Assembly: GCA_000722615.1 (NCBI GenBank)
Contig: JOKI01000010.1
Span: 124,001 to 188,000, forward strand
Direction of reading: 5' to 3'
DNA: 64,000 nt
Source: Pseudorhizobium pelagicum
GTDB lineage: Bacteria > Pseudomonadota > Alphaproteobacteria > Rhizobiales > Rhizobiaceae
A program made the translations under genes and the position numbers. Shown here one piece after another: positions 8,085 to 16,300 of the stretch. The notes under the pieces were generated by a model. That model searched no databases, was not told where the DNA came from, and saw only the letters and a list, made by a program, of their open reading frames with translations. Position 1 is the stretch's first letter; each line of letters starts with the position of its first letter.

Positions 8085-11000
8085 ATGATTGACGCGAGAT
8101 GGGATTTCTGGATCGACCGTGGCGGCACATTCACCGACATCGTCGGGCGCCGACCGGATGGTGAACTCATCGCTCACAAGCTCCTGTCGGAAAATCCGGA
8201 AGCCTACCGCGACGCCGCCGTGCAGGGTATCCGCGAGCTCCTGGGGCTGAAGGCAGGCGAGCCTGTTCCTGCCGGTTTGATCGGCGCCGTGAAGATGGGA
8301 ACGACGGTCGCCACCAATGCGCTGCTGGAGCGCAAGGGCGAGCGGACGCTGCTCGTCACGACCCGCGGTTTCCGCGATGCGCTGGCGATCGGCTATCAGG
8401 CCCGCACGGACATCTTTGCCAAGAAGATCATCAAGCCGGAACTCCTCTACAGCGCCGTGGTCGAGATCGACGAACGGGTGCGCGCCGACGGGCAGGTCGA
8501 GGCGTCACCCGACGAGACGGTCGTCCGCCGGGAACTGCAGGCCCGCTTCGATGCGGGCTACCGCGCGCTCGCAATCGTCTTCATGCACGCCTACCGCTAC
8601 CCCGAGCACGAGCAGCTGACCGCGCGGATCGCCCGCAAGATCGGCTTCACTCAGGTCTCCGTCAGCCATGAGGTCTCGCCGCTGATCAAGCTGGTCGGGC
8701 GCGGCGATACGACCGTCGTCGATGCCTATCTGTCGCCGATCCTGCGCCGCTATGTCGAGCAGGTGGCATCCGAGCTCGGCGCCGATGCGCAGGACGGCGC
8801 GCGCCTGATGTTCATGCAGTCCTCCGGCGGCCTGACGGCAGCCGACCTCTTTCAGGGCAAGGACGCGATCCTCTCCGGCCCGGCGGGCGGCGTCGTCGGC
8901 GCCGTGGAAACATCCAGGCTTGCCGGCTTTACCCGCATGATCGGCTTCGACATGGGCGGTACATCCACGGACGTGTCCCATTTCGACGGCGAGCTGGAGC
9001 GGTCCTTCGAGACCGAGGTCGCCGGTGTCCGCATGCGCGCGCCGATGATGTCGATCCACACCGTTGCGGCCGGCGGCGGCTCCATCCTGCATTTCGAGAA
9101 CGGCCGCTTCCGCGTCGGCCCGGATTCGGCCGGTGCCAATCCCGGACCCAAGGCCTATCGCCGCGGCGGACCGCTGACGGTGACCGACGCGAACGTCATG
9201 CTGGGCAAGCTGTCACCCGGCCTTTTCCCGGCGATCTTCGGCCCCAACCGCGACCAGCCGCTCGATGCGGACGCCGTGCGCGAAGGCTTCGAGGCGATGG
9301 CCGAGGTCATCGGCGACGGGCGCACGCCGGAACAGGTGGCCGACGGCTTCCTGGCCATTGCGGTCGAGAACATGGCGAATGCCGTCAAGAAGATCAGCGT
9401 TCAGCGCGGCTATGACGTGACCCACTATGTGCTGACCTGCTTCGGCGGCGCCGGCGGCCAGCACGCCTGCCTCACCGCCGATGCGCTGGGGATATCGACG
9501 GTGATGATCCACCCCTTCTCCGGGATCCTGTCTGCCTACGGCATGGGGCTCGCCGATATCCGCGCGACACGCCAGAAGACCGTTTCCGCTGAATTGTCCG
9601 ACGCCCTGGCAGCGCTCCGCCCGGTCCGCGACGAGCTGACCTCCAGCGCGCTTCAGGAGATGACGACGCAGGGTGTGACGGAGGCCGATACGGACATCCA
9701 GCACCGGGCGCATCTGCGCTACCAGGGCACCGACACGACGATCGCCGTGCCGATTTCCGATGCAGCCGCGATGACGGAGGTCTTCGAGGCGCTTCACCGC
9801 AAGCAGTTCGGCTTCATCTTCGAAAACCGCGACATCATCTTCGAATCCTACGAGGTCGAGGCCATCGGCGGCGGCGCCGAAGCATCAGAGCCCACGCATG
9901 CGCTCGACGCCTCTGTTCCCGAGGCAGCCGAAGAAACCCGCTTCTTCTCCGGCGGCGAATGGCGAGAGGCACCCGTCTACCGCCGCGCCGACATCCGGCC
10001 AGGCGCGAAGGCTTCGGGCCCCTGCCTCATCGTCGAACCACACCAGACGATCGTCGTCGAGGATGGCTGGGCCTTCGAGATCACCGCGCTCGATCATGTC
10101 GTCCTGAAGCGGGTGAAGGTGCTGGCCCGCAGCAAGGCAATCGGCACCGAGGCCGATCCCGTGCTGCTCGAGGTCTTCAACAATCTCTTCATGTCGATCG
10201 CCGAGCAGATGGGCGTGACGCTGCAGAACACCGCCTCCTCGGTCAACATTAAGGAGCGGCTCGACTTCTCCTGTGCCGTCTTCGATGCGCAGGGCGCGCT
10301 GGTCGCCAATGCGCCGCACATGCCGGTGCATCTCGGCTCCATGGACCGCTCGGTGGAATCCATCATCGCCGCCAATGCGGGCCGGATCCGCCCCGGCGAC
10401 GTCTTTGCGCTGAATGCGCCCTACAACGGCGGCACGCATCTGCCAGACATCACGGTCGTGACCCCCGTCTTCGACGATGCCGGCACGGACATCCTGTTCT
10501 ACGTCGCCTCGCGCGGCCACCACGCCGATGTCGGCGGCACGGCGCCAGGCTCGATGACGCCGCTTGCCACCACCGTCGACGAGGAAGGCGTCCTCTTCGA
10601 CAACGTGCTCTTGGTCGACCAGGGACGTTTCGACGAAGCGGCCATTACCCGGCTTCTCTCCGACCATCCCTACCCCGCCCGCAACGTCGCCCAGAATGTC
10701 GGCGACCTGCGCGCCCAGATCGCCGCCAACGAGAAGGGCGTCCACGAAATGCGCAAGATGATCGCGCAGTTCGGCCTCGACGTGGTGCAGGCCTACATGG
10801 GCCATGTGCAGGACAATGCCGAGGAAAGCGTGCGCCGCGTCATCGAGACGCTCGGCGATTCCTCCTTCTCCTATGCCACCGACCAGGGCAGCACGATCGA
10901 GGTGAAGATCACCGTCGACAGGGAGAAGCGCGAGGCGACCGTCGACTTCACCGGCACCAGCCCGCAGAAGCCGAACAACTTCAATGCGCCGGAGCCGGTC

Positions 11001-11699
11001 ACGCGGGCCGCCGTCCTCTATGTCTTCCGGGTCATGGTCGAAAGCTCGATCCCGATGAACGCCGGCTGCCTGAGGCCGATCCGCATCATCGTGCCGGACG
11101 GCTCCATGCTGAAGCCGCAGTATCCGGCCGCCGTCGTTGCCGGCAATGTGGAGACAAGCCAGCACGTCACCAATGCGCTCTTCGGCGCGCTTGGCGCGAT
11201 CGCGGCCAGCCAGGGCACGATGAACAACCTCACCTTCGGCAACGCCATCTATCAGTACTACGAGACGCTGTGCTCCGGCTCACCGGCCGGGATCTTCAAC
11301 GACGGATCCGGCTTTGACGGCACGGATGCCGTGCATGTGCACATGACCAATTCGCGCCTGACCGACCCGGAGATCCTCGAGACCCGCTATCCGGTGCTGC
11401 TGGAGGATTTCCACATCCGCGAGAATTCCGGCGGCAAGGGCGAATGGTCGGCCGGTGACGGCACCAAGCGCACGATCCGCTTCCTGGAGACGATGGACTG
11501 CGCCATCCTTTCCTCGCACCGCACGATCCGGCCGCACGGGCTGGCCGGCGGCGAGGACGGCGCGCTGGGATCGACCACCGTCCGGCGCCTCGACGGACGG
11601 CTGGAGGATCTCGGCGGCTGCGGTCAGACCGTGCTTGAGGCGGGTGAAGCGGTCTGCGTCGTGACCCCGACAGGCGGCGGCTACGGCAGCCCCCGCTGA
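8085..11699 (+). CDS. 5-oxoprolinase / hydantoinase, fused A and B domains
   Basis: 1204-residue cytoplasmic enzyme of the ATP-dependent hydantoinase/oxoprolinase family, with both halves in one chain as in eukaryotic-type 5-oxoprolinase. The N-terminal HyuA part (about 1-690) starts with [19 protein letters not shown], an actin-fold phosphate loop, and contains [11 protein letters not shown]. The HyuB part (about 690-1204) begins near [20 protein letters not shown] and includes RGHHADVGG and a C-terminal GGGYG. Such enzymes open 5-oxoproline or related cyclic amides at the cost of ATP. AGGAG lies 7 bases before the ATG. It is divergent from the TRAP operon, suggesting uptake followed by ring opening of the same compound. 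Confidence 0.95.
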   Translation: MIDARWDFWIDRGGTFTDIVGRRPDGELIAHKLLSENPEAYRDAAVQGIRELLGLKAGEPVPAGLIGAVKMGTTVATNALLERKGERTLLVTTRGFRDALAIGYQARTDIFAKKIIKPELLYSAVVEIDERVRADGQVEASPDETVVRRELQARFDAGYRALAIVFMHAYRYPEHEQLTARIARKIGFTQVSVSHEVSPLIKLVGRGDTTVVDAYLSPILRRYVEQVASELGADAQDGARLMFMQSSGGLTAADLFQGKDAILSGPAGGVVGAVETSRLAGFTRMIGFDMGGTSTDVSHFDGELERSFETEVAGVRMRAPMMSIHTVAAGGGSILHFENGRFRVGPDSAGANPGPKAYRRGGPLTVTDANVMLGKLSPGLFPAIFGPNRDQPLDADAVREGFEAMAEVIGDGRTPEQVADGFLAIAVENMANAVKKISVQRGYDVTHYVLTCFGGAGGQHACLTADALGISTVMIHPFSGILSAYGMGLADIRATRQKTVSAELSDALAALRPVRDELTSSALQEMTTQGVTEADTDIQHRAHLRYQGTDTTIAVPISDAAAMTEVFEALHRKQFGFIFENRDIIFESYEVEAIGGGAEASEPTHALDASVPEAAEETRFFSGGEWREAPVYRRADIRPGAKASGPCLIVEPHQTIVVEDGWAFEITALDHVVLKRVKVLARSKAIGTEADPVLLEVFNNLFMSIAEQMGVTLQNTASSVNIKERLDFSCAVFDAQGALVANAPHMPVHLGSMDRSVESIIAANAGRIRPGDVFALNAPYNGGTHLPDITVVTPVFDDAGTDILFYVASRGHHADVGGTAPGSMTPLATTVDEEGVLFDNVLLVDQGRFDEAAITRLLSDHPYPARNVAQNVGDLRAQIAANEKGVHEMRKMIAQFGLDVVQAYMGHVQDNAEESVRRVIETLGDSSFSYATDQGSTIEVKITVDREKREATVDFTGTSPQKPNNFNAPEPVTRAAVLYVFRVMVESSIPMNAGCLRPIRIIVPDGSMLKPQYPAAVVAGNVETSQHVTNALFGALGAIAASQGTMNNLTFGNAIYQYYETLCSGSPAGIFNDGSGFDGTDAVHVHMTNSRLTDPEILETRYPVLLEDFHIRENSGGKGEWSAGDGTKRTIRFLETMDCAILSSHRTIRPHGLAGGEDGALGSTTVRRLDGRLEDLGGCGQTVLEAGEAVCVVTPTGGGYGSPR

Positions 11700-11724
11700 C
11701 CCGGTCAGCTGATCCGTCACGAAG

Positions 11725-11753
11725 AAAAACGGAGCCGACGCAATGCGGCTCCG
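11725..11753 (-). terminator. Rho-independent terminator of the small gene at 11761-12069
   Basis: Perfect 8-bp stem CGGAGCCG (11730-11737) / CGGCTCCG (11746-11753) with an 8-base loop. On the minus strand it is followed by TTTTT (complement of 11725-11729). It lies between the convergent 5-oxoprolinase gene and the small minus-strand gene and has the polarity to stop the latter. Confidence 0.85.
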
Positions 11754-11760
11754 AGAGGGG

Positions 11761-12069
11761 TCAGCCGCCGGAGACCCGGATCGCATCGGCATCACCGAGG
11801 CCGCGCCTCACCGCGGCACTCTCGCTGGCGGGGATGTCGACCGATACCTCGATCTCGCCTTCGAGGGCCGCGTCCTCGCGAGCACCGCCCTCATGCGATG
11901 CATCTCCGCCTGACGGCCGGGAGCCTGCGGTATTCTCATCGCCCTTGGACTGGATGAAGATGTCGGGCCGCGAGATGCCATGCTGCTGAACGAGATGTTC
12001 GACGGCGAGGTCGGCCGCCGCCCGGGTTGCGAAAGTTGCCCGGATCGTCATCGTGCTGTCGTCTGCCAT
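11761..12069 (-). CDS. Small hypothetical protein, alpha/beta stress-protein-like
   Basis: 102-residue protein starting MADDSTMTIRATFATRAAAD, with AGGAG 8 bases before the ATG at 12069; a longer in-frame start at 12105 lacks such a site. The N-terminal third (ATFATRAAADLAVEHLVQQHG) fits a beta-alpha unit. Residues about 40-65 are Gly/Ser/Asp/Glu-rich and probably disordered, and the C-terminus (EIEVSVDIPASESAAVRRGL) fits another beta-alpha unit. I do not recognise a named family with certainty; the pattern resembles small ferredoxin-fold stress proteins. It has its own terminator and lies 102 bases after the large operon, so it may be transcribed separately. Confidence 0.7.
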   Translation of the reverse strand: MADDSTMTIRATFATRAAADLAVEHLVQQHGISRPDIFIQSKGDENTAGSRPSGGDASHEGGAREDAALEGEIEVSVDIPASESAAVRRGLGDADAIRVSGG

Positions 12070-12095
12070 GAGGCTGTCTCCTGCTTTCCAAGGTT

Positions 12096-12113
12096 CCAGG
12101 CACAAACGCCTGG
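12096..12113 (-). other. Stem-loop after the oxidoreductase operon
   Basis: Perfect 6-bp arms CCAGGC / GCCTGG with loop ACAAAC, between the end of the gene at 12172 and the small gene. There is no T-run on either side, so it may be a 3'-end processing hairpin of the long operon rather than a classical terminator. Confidence 0.4.
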
Positions 12114-12171
12114 ATGACGCAGTGGTTTCGCAGGCCGCGTGTTTTGGCAGCGCAATGACGACACTTCGCGG

Positions 12172-13281
12172 CTAGCGCGCCACGATATTGGCCCTGAATA
12201 GACCGGCCTTGTCCGCCGGCAGGCCGCGCCAGTAGGAAGGCGGTGCGTCGATCGTTTCGCCAAGGGCTGCCGCAGCGCGCCAGGGCCAGCGGGGATCGAA
12301 GAGGAGACCGCGGCCGAGTGCCACGAAATCAGCCCTGCCCTCGACTATGATGGCATTTGCCTGCTCAGCCTCGGTGATCATGCCGACGGCAAAGGTCGCG
12401 ACACCCGCCTCCGTCTTCACCGCCTCGGCGAAGGGCACCTGATAGCCGGGGCCGGTGGTGATCTTCTGCTGCGGCACCAGCCCGCCGGACGAGGTATCGA
12501 CGAAATCGACGCCCCTTGCCGCCAGCGCTTTCGCAAAGGCAACCGTCTGCGGCAGGTCCCAGCCGCCCTCGACCCAGTCGGTGGCCGAAACACGCACGCC
12601 GACCGGCCGGTCTGCAGGGAAGGCGGCCCGGACCGCCTCGAAGACCTCCAGCGGGAAGCGCATCCGGTTCTCCAGCGAGCCGCCATAGGCATCCTCGCGG
12701 CGGTTGGAGAGCGGCGACAGGAACTGGTGCAGGAGGTAGCCATGGGCGGCATGCACTTCGATGCCGTCGAAGCCGAGCCGGGCTGCACGACGGGCCGCAT
12801 CGACAAAGGCCTCACGGATCCGGACGAGACCGGCCGCATCGATCGCGGTGGGCGCGCGGTCGCCCTCCTTGAACGGAATGGCCGAGGGCGCAAAAGTCTC
12901 CCAGCCGCCCTCTTCCAGCCTCATCAACTGTCCGCCGTCCCACGGCACATGGCTGGAGGCCTTGCGCCCGGCATGGCCGAGCTGGATGAAGACGGCACAG
13001 TCTTCCACCACCCGCATCGCCTCGATCGCAGTCTTCAGCGACGCCTCGGTCGCATCGTCGTAGAGCCCGATATCGCCTGGGGTGATGCGCCCGGCAGCTT
13101 CGACTGCCGTCGCCTCGATGATCACGGTCCCGGCTCCCGACAGCGCCAGATTGCCCATGTGGACTGTGTGCCAATGGTTGGCCCGACCATCCTCGGCGCG
13201 GTACTGGCACATGGGCGACACCACGATGCGGTTCTTGAGCGTGACGCTCTTGAGGGTTGCCGGTGAAAACAGGTGGGGCAT
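12172..13281 (-). CDS. NADH:flavin oxidoreductase, Old Yellow Enzyme family (YqjM-like)
   Basis: 369-residue FMN-dependent oxidoreductase, TIM-barrel. It opens with LFSPATLKSVTLKNRIVVSPM, has the active-site segment HAAHGYLLHQFLSP and the C-terminal phosphate-binding ALGRGLLFDPRWPWRAA. The family reduces activated C=C bonds of enals, enones, enoates and maleimides with NAD(P)H. The start at 13281 has GAAGGAAA upstream; the longer in-frame start at 13371 would overlap the preceding gene and lacks homology. Last gene of the operon running down from 25743. Confidence 0.94.
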   Translation of the reverse strand: MPHLFSPATLKSVTLKNRIVVSPMCQYRAEDGRANHWHTVHMGNLALSGAGTVIIEATAVEAAGRITPGDIGLYDDATEASLKTAIEAMRVVEDCAVFIQLGHAGRKASSHVPWDGGQLMRLEEGGWETFAPSAIPFKEGDRAPTAIDAAGLVRIREAFVDAARRAARLGFDGIEVHAAHGYLLHQFLSPLSNRREDAYGGSLENRMRFPLEVFEAVRAAFPADRPVGVRVSATDWVEGGWDLPQTVAFAKALAARGVDFVDTSSGGLVPQQKITTGPGYQVPFAEAVKTEAGVATFAVGMITEAEQANAIIVEGRADFVALGRGLLFDPRWPWRAAAALGETIDAPPSYWRGLPADKAGLFRANIVAR

Positions 13282-13318
13282 CTGGGTTTCCTTCAATGGC
13301 TCGAAATCGGGTCTGCGG

Positions 13319-14305
13319 TCAGGCGCCGAGAAGCTGCAGGATGTCGTCTTCCAGCTCCAGTCCGTTGGCAAGCGCCAACCGCCTTTGCGTGGCGCCGCGC
13401 TTGCCGGGAAGCCGGGCTCCCGGATCGCTGCCGATCATCTCGGCGAGCAGGGAAAGGCGCGGCAGCATGTCGGCGCCGCCGGACGCCTTCGGGTCGATGA
13501 CGATGACGGTCTGGCCAAGCGCCGGTGGGGCTCCCTTGTCGTCCAGCAGCGACGAGGCCTCGAATGCGTATTGTGCGCCGGTGATGCCGGCCGCGAGAAG
13601 CTCGACCATCAGCGCCAGCGCTGCCCCCTTGGCTTCCCCGAGCGGCATCATCGTGCCCTCAACGGCCTTTGCGGCATCCGTCGTCGGATGGCCGTCGGCG
13701 TCGAGCGCCCAGTCCGCGGGGATGGTGAGACCCTTCTGCTTGGCCGTTACGATCTTGCCGCGGGCCACCTTCGACATGGCAAGATCAATGACGATCGGAT
13801 CGGCATCCGGCAAGGGAGCGGCGAAGGCGATCGGATTGGTGCCGTAAAGCGCCGTTCGACCACCCCAGGGCGCCATGGCCGCCGGCGTATTGGCGACCAT
13901 CAGCGCCACGAGCCCCTGTTCGGCGAAACGCTCGACGGTCAGGCCCATGACGCCGGCGTGGTGCGAGCGGTGGATGGCGGCAAGCGCGATCCCCGTCTTT
14001 GCGGCAAGCGGCGCAAGCTCCGCCACCGCAAGATCGAGAGCCGGGTAAGCAAAGCCGAAGGCGGCATCAATGCGCAGCACTGCTTCGGCCGTCTTCGTGG
14101 CGACGGGCGTCGCAAAGCCATCGACCTTGCCGGCCATCGCCTGGGCGGCATAGGTCGGAACGCGGCGCAGTCCGTGACCGCCCTGGCCGGCAGCCTCGGC
14201 GGCAACCAGCGCCCTGGCGACGGCACGCGCATTGTCTTCCCGCACCGTGTTGCGCAGGAGGATGGAGACGACGAGGTCTTCGGCTTCGGAAATGGTCAGA
14301 CGCAT
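13319..14305 (-). CDS. Ldh-family (malate/L-lactate dehydrogenase-like) NAD(P)-dependent oxidoreductase
   Basis: 328-residue member of the Ldh_2 family, which includes L-sulfolactate, ureidoglycolate and 2,3-diketogulonate dehydrogenases and delta1-piperidine-2-carboxylate reductase. Recognisable segments are GHGLRRVPTYAAQAMAG, with the conserved substrate-binding region, and AIHRSHHAGVMG, with the catalytic histidine. It acts on 2-hydroxy/2-oxo acids or cyclic imino acids; which one is not decidable here. ATG 14305 is preferred over GTG 14311 because AAGGA lies 7 bases before it. Ends 37 bases before the OYE gene. Confidence 0.92.
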   Translation of the reverse strand: MRLTISEAEDLVVSILLRNTVREDNARAVARALVAAEAAGQGGHGLRRVPTYAAQAMAGKVDGFATPVATKTAEAVLRIDAAFGFAYPALDLAVAELAPLAAKTGIALAAIHRSHHAGVMGLTVERFAEQGLVALMVANTPAAMAPWGGRTALYGTNPIAFAAPLPDADPIVIDLAMSKVARGKIVTAKQKGLTIPADWALDADGHPTTDAAKAVEGTMMPLGEAKGAALALMVELLAAGITGAQYAFEASSLLDDKGAPPALGQTVIVIDPKASGGADMLPRLSLLAEMIGSDPGARLPGKRGATQRRLALANGLELEDDILQLLGA

Positions 14306-14321
14306 TGGCACATCCTTCTAG

Positions 14322-15095
14322 TCAGTATCCGGCCATCCGCAGGGCGGCCGGAATGGCGGGCAGGGCAAGCGATGCACCTGACGCGCAGAGGAGAACGAAG
14401 ACAATCAATTTTAGCAGCCGAGGCGAGATCGGCGGCGGCAGACGGCGGGCCAACTGCGTGCCGGCCATCACCGGCACGATGGCGAGAAAGGCTGCCCAAT
14501 ATTGTCGATCCGGAAATCTCCCGTCGGCAAAGACGACGCCGAGCCGGATCAGCGCATTGACACCGAAGATGGCGACCAGCGTTTCGCGGATCGCCACCAG
14601 CGGAAAGGGCTGGCGATAGAAATGATAGACCAGCGGCGGGCCGCTGGTGGAAAACAACCCGCTCATCAACCCGGAAAACACCCCGAATGCGACGAAGGAT
14701 CGGTCTCCGGCCTGCCGCTCCTCGCGTTGCGGCGGCATGATCAGCTGCAGCGACGAGACGATGATGATCGCGCCGAGCAGGATGCGCAGCACGACCAGCC
14801 CGTTGTCCGCCAGGTGTTCGAGCAGGAGATAGCCGATCACCAGCGACGGCAGGCTGCCGAGAAGGACGAGCACGAATTGCCGCTTCAGTACCTCGGTCCA
14901 GCCCTTGGCTAACATGATCGAGGCATTGACCAGCGTCAGCACACCGGTGACGACGGCCGCATCGCGCAGCGGCAGGATCTCGCTCAGGGCGACGGCCGCC
15001 ATCAGGATCAGCCCGAAGGCGAAGCCGGTCAGCGTCTGCACATAGGCGGCAACTCCCGCCATGGCCATGAAGGCGAGAGCCTGCGGAGCGGTCAA
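14322..15095 (-). CDS. TauE/SafE-family membrane permease
   Basis: 257-residue integral membrane protein with about eight hydrophobic segments. It has the family-typical GFAFGLILMAAV segment and the inner repeat FVAFGVFSGLMSGLFSTSGPPLVYHFY. Characterised members export sulfite, sulfoacetate or other organosulfur anions, and some move carboxylates. The apparent start is TTG (15095) with GGAG 9 bases upstream; no better ATG in frame has a ribosome site. Position inside a catabolic operon suggests export of a waste anion or import of an intermediate. Confidence 0.88.
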   Translation of the reverse strand: MTAPQALAFMAMAGVAAYVQTLTGFAFGLILMAAVALSEILPLRDAAVVTGVLTLVNASIMLAKGWTEVLKRQFVLVLLGSLPSLVIGYLLLEHLADNGLVVLRILLGAIIIVSSLQLIMPPQREERQAGDRSFVAFGVFSGLMSGLFSTSGPPLVYHFYRQPFPLVAIRETLVAIFGVNALIRLGVVFADGRFPDRQYWAAFLAIVPVMAGTQLARRLPPPISPRLLKLIVFVLLCASGASLALPAIPAALRMAGY

Positions 15096-15141
15096 GCCCC
15101 ATACTCCCGGTTGCGGGCCGCACGGGTCACTGCCCTTCGGC

Positions 15142-16293
15142 TCATGCCTTGCTGTCCAGCGAGGCCATCAGATTGGCGAGCAGCGCCGTGCGGGGTGCGA
15201 GGCTGCTGACCAGGATATGCTCGTCGAAGGTGTGGGCGCCGGCGCCGTCGGCACCGAGACCGTCGAGAGTCGGCACGCCGAGGGCGGCGGTGAAATTGCC
15301 GTCCGACCCGCCGCCTGTCACCATGCCTTCCAGCGTGATTCCGAGTTCGGCAGCAATCTTTGCCGTGTGATCGAAGAGCCGGGCACCCTCTTCGCTCTGG
15401 GCAAAGGGCGGGCGGTTCAGATCACCCGTGATCTCGAAGGTGATGTCGGGATCGACAGGGGTCATCCCACGGATCTTGTCGATCACCTCGGCGGCTATTG
15501 CCGCGTCGGGCAGGCGCAGGTCGAGCTGCAGGCGGCATTCCGCCGGCACGGTATTGCGGCCGGTGCCGCCATGGATCATGCCGGTTGTCACGGTGATACC
15601 GCGCACCGGATCGTTCAGCGCCTCTATCTCCAGGACGAGGCGGGCAGCGGCGCGGATCGCGGAGCGCCCGTCGAGCGGGCGCACGCCCGCATGCGAGGCA
15701 CGGCCGCGGACGATGATGTCGAACATGCCGACGCCCTTGCGGGCGGTGACGATCTTGCCGCCGTCACGGGCCGGCTCGACGACGAGTGCAAAGGCGGCGT
15801 TGCGGGCGAACTCCTCGATCAGCGGCCGCGAGCTTTTCGAGCCGACTTCCTCGTCCGGGACGATCAGGAGGTCGATCGGCAGGTTGTGTCCCATCTTCGT
15901 GGCGAGCTTCATCGCCTCGAATGCCATCAGTACGCCGGCCTTCATGTCGTAGATGCCCGGCCCGTAGAGCCGGTCGCCGTCCTCGCGGAGCGGCAGTTTC
16001 TCCCGGATGGTGCCGGTCGCATGGACCGTGTCGATATGGGCGAGGATCAGGACGCTTCTGGCGTTGTATCCCTCCAGCCGCGGCGTACGGACGGCCAGGA
16101 TATCGCCGAAGCCGAGCGTGCCTGCTGTCCGTTCGACGGAAAAGCGCGCGTCGCGTGCCAGCACTTCGATGCGATCCGCCAGCCGGTTGACGGCGGCGGC
16201 GTCGCCGCTTGGCGTCTCCATCTCCACCCACAGGCGGAGTTCTTCGAGGAAGGCGGCAAGATCAACGTCGCCCGTGGCGATGGGAAGGGTCAT
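15142..16293 (-). CDS. M20-family metallopeptidase / amidohydrolase (carboxypeptidase G2-like)
   Basis: 383-residue dizinc hydrolase. Metal and catalytic residues are in place: LAHIDTV (H86, D88), YGPGIYDMKAG (D116), PDEEVGS (E148/E149), VVEPA (E173) and a C-terminal GAHTFDE. The dimerisation domain with RGRASHAGVRPLDGRSA is intact. No signal peptide, so it acts in the cytoplasm. The family cleaves C-terminal amino acids, N-acyl or N-carbamoyl amino acids. It follows the penicillin-acylase-family gene by 7 bases, arguing for sequential amide cleavage of one imported substrate. Confidence 0.94.
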   Translation of the reverse strand: MTLPIATGDVDLAAFLEELRLWVEMETPSGDAAAVNRLADRIEVLARDARFSVERTAGTLGFGDILAVRTPRLEGYNARSVLILAHIDTVHATGTIREKLPLREDGDRLYGPGIYDMKAGVLMAFEAMKLATKMGHNLPIDLLIVPDEEVGSKSSRPLIEEFARNAAFALVVEPARDGGKIVTARKGVGMFDIIVRGRASHAGVRPLDGRSAIRAAARLVLEIEALNDPVRGITVTTGMIHGGTGRNTVPAECRLQLDLRLPDAAIAAEVIDKIRGMTPVDPDITFEITGDLNRPPFAQSEEGARLFDHTAKIAAELGITLEGMVTGGGSDGNFTAALGVPTLDGLGADGAGAHTFDEHILVSSLAPRTALLANLMASLDSKA

Positions 16294-16300
16294 TGCGGTA

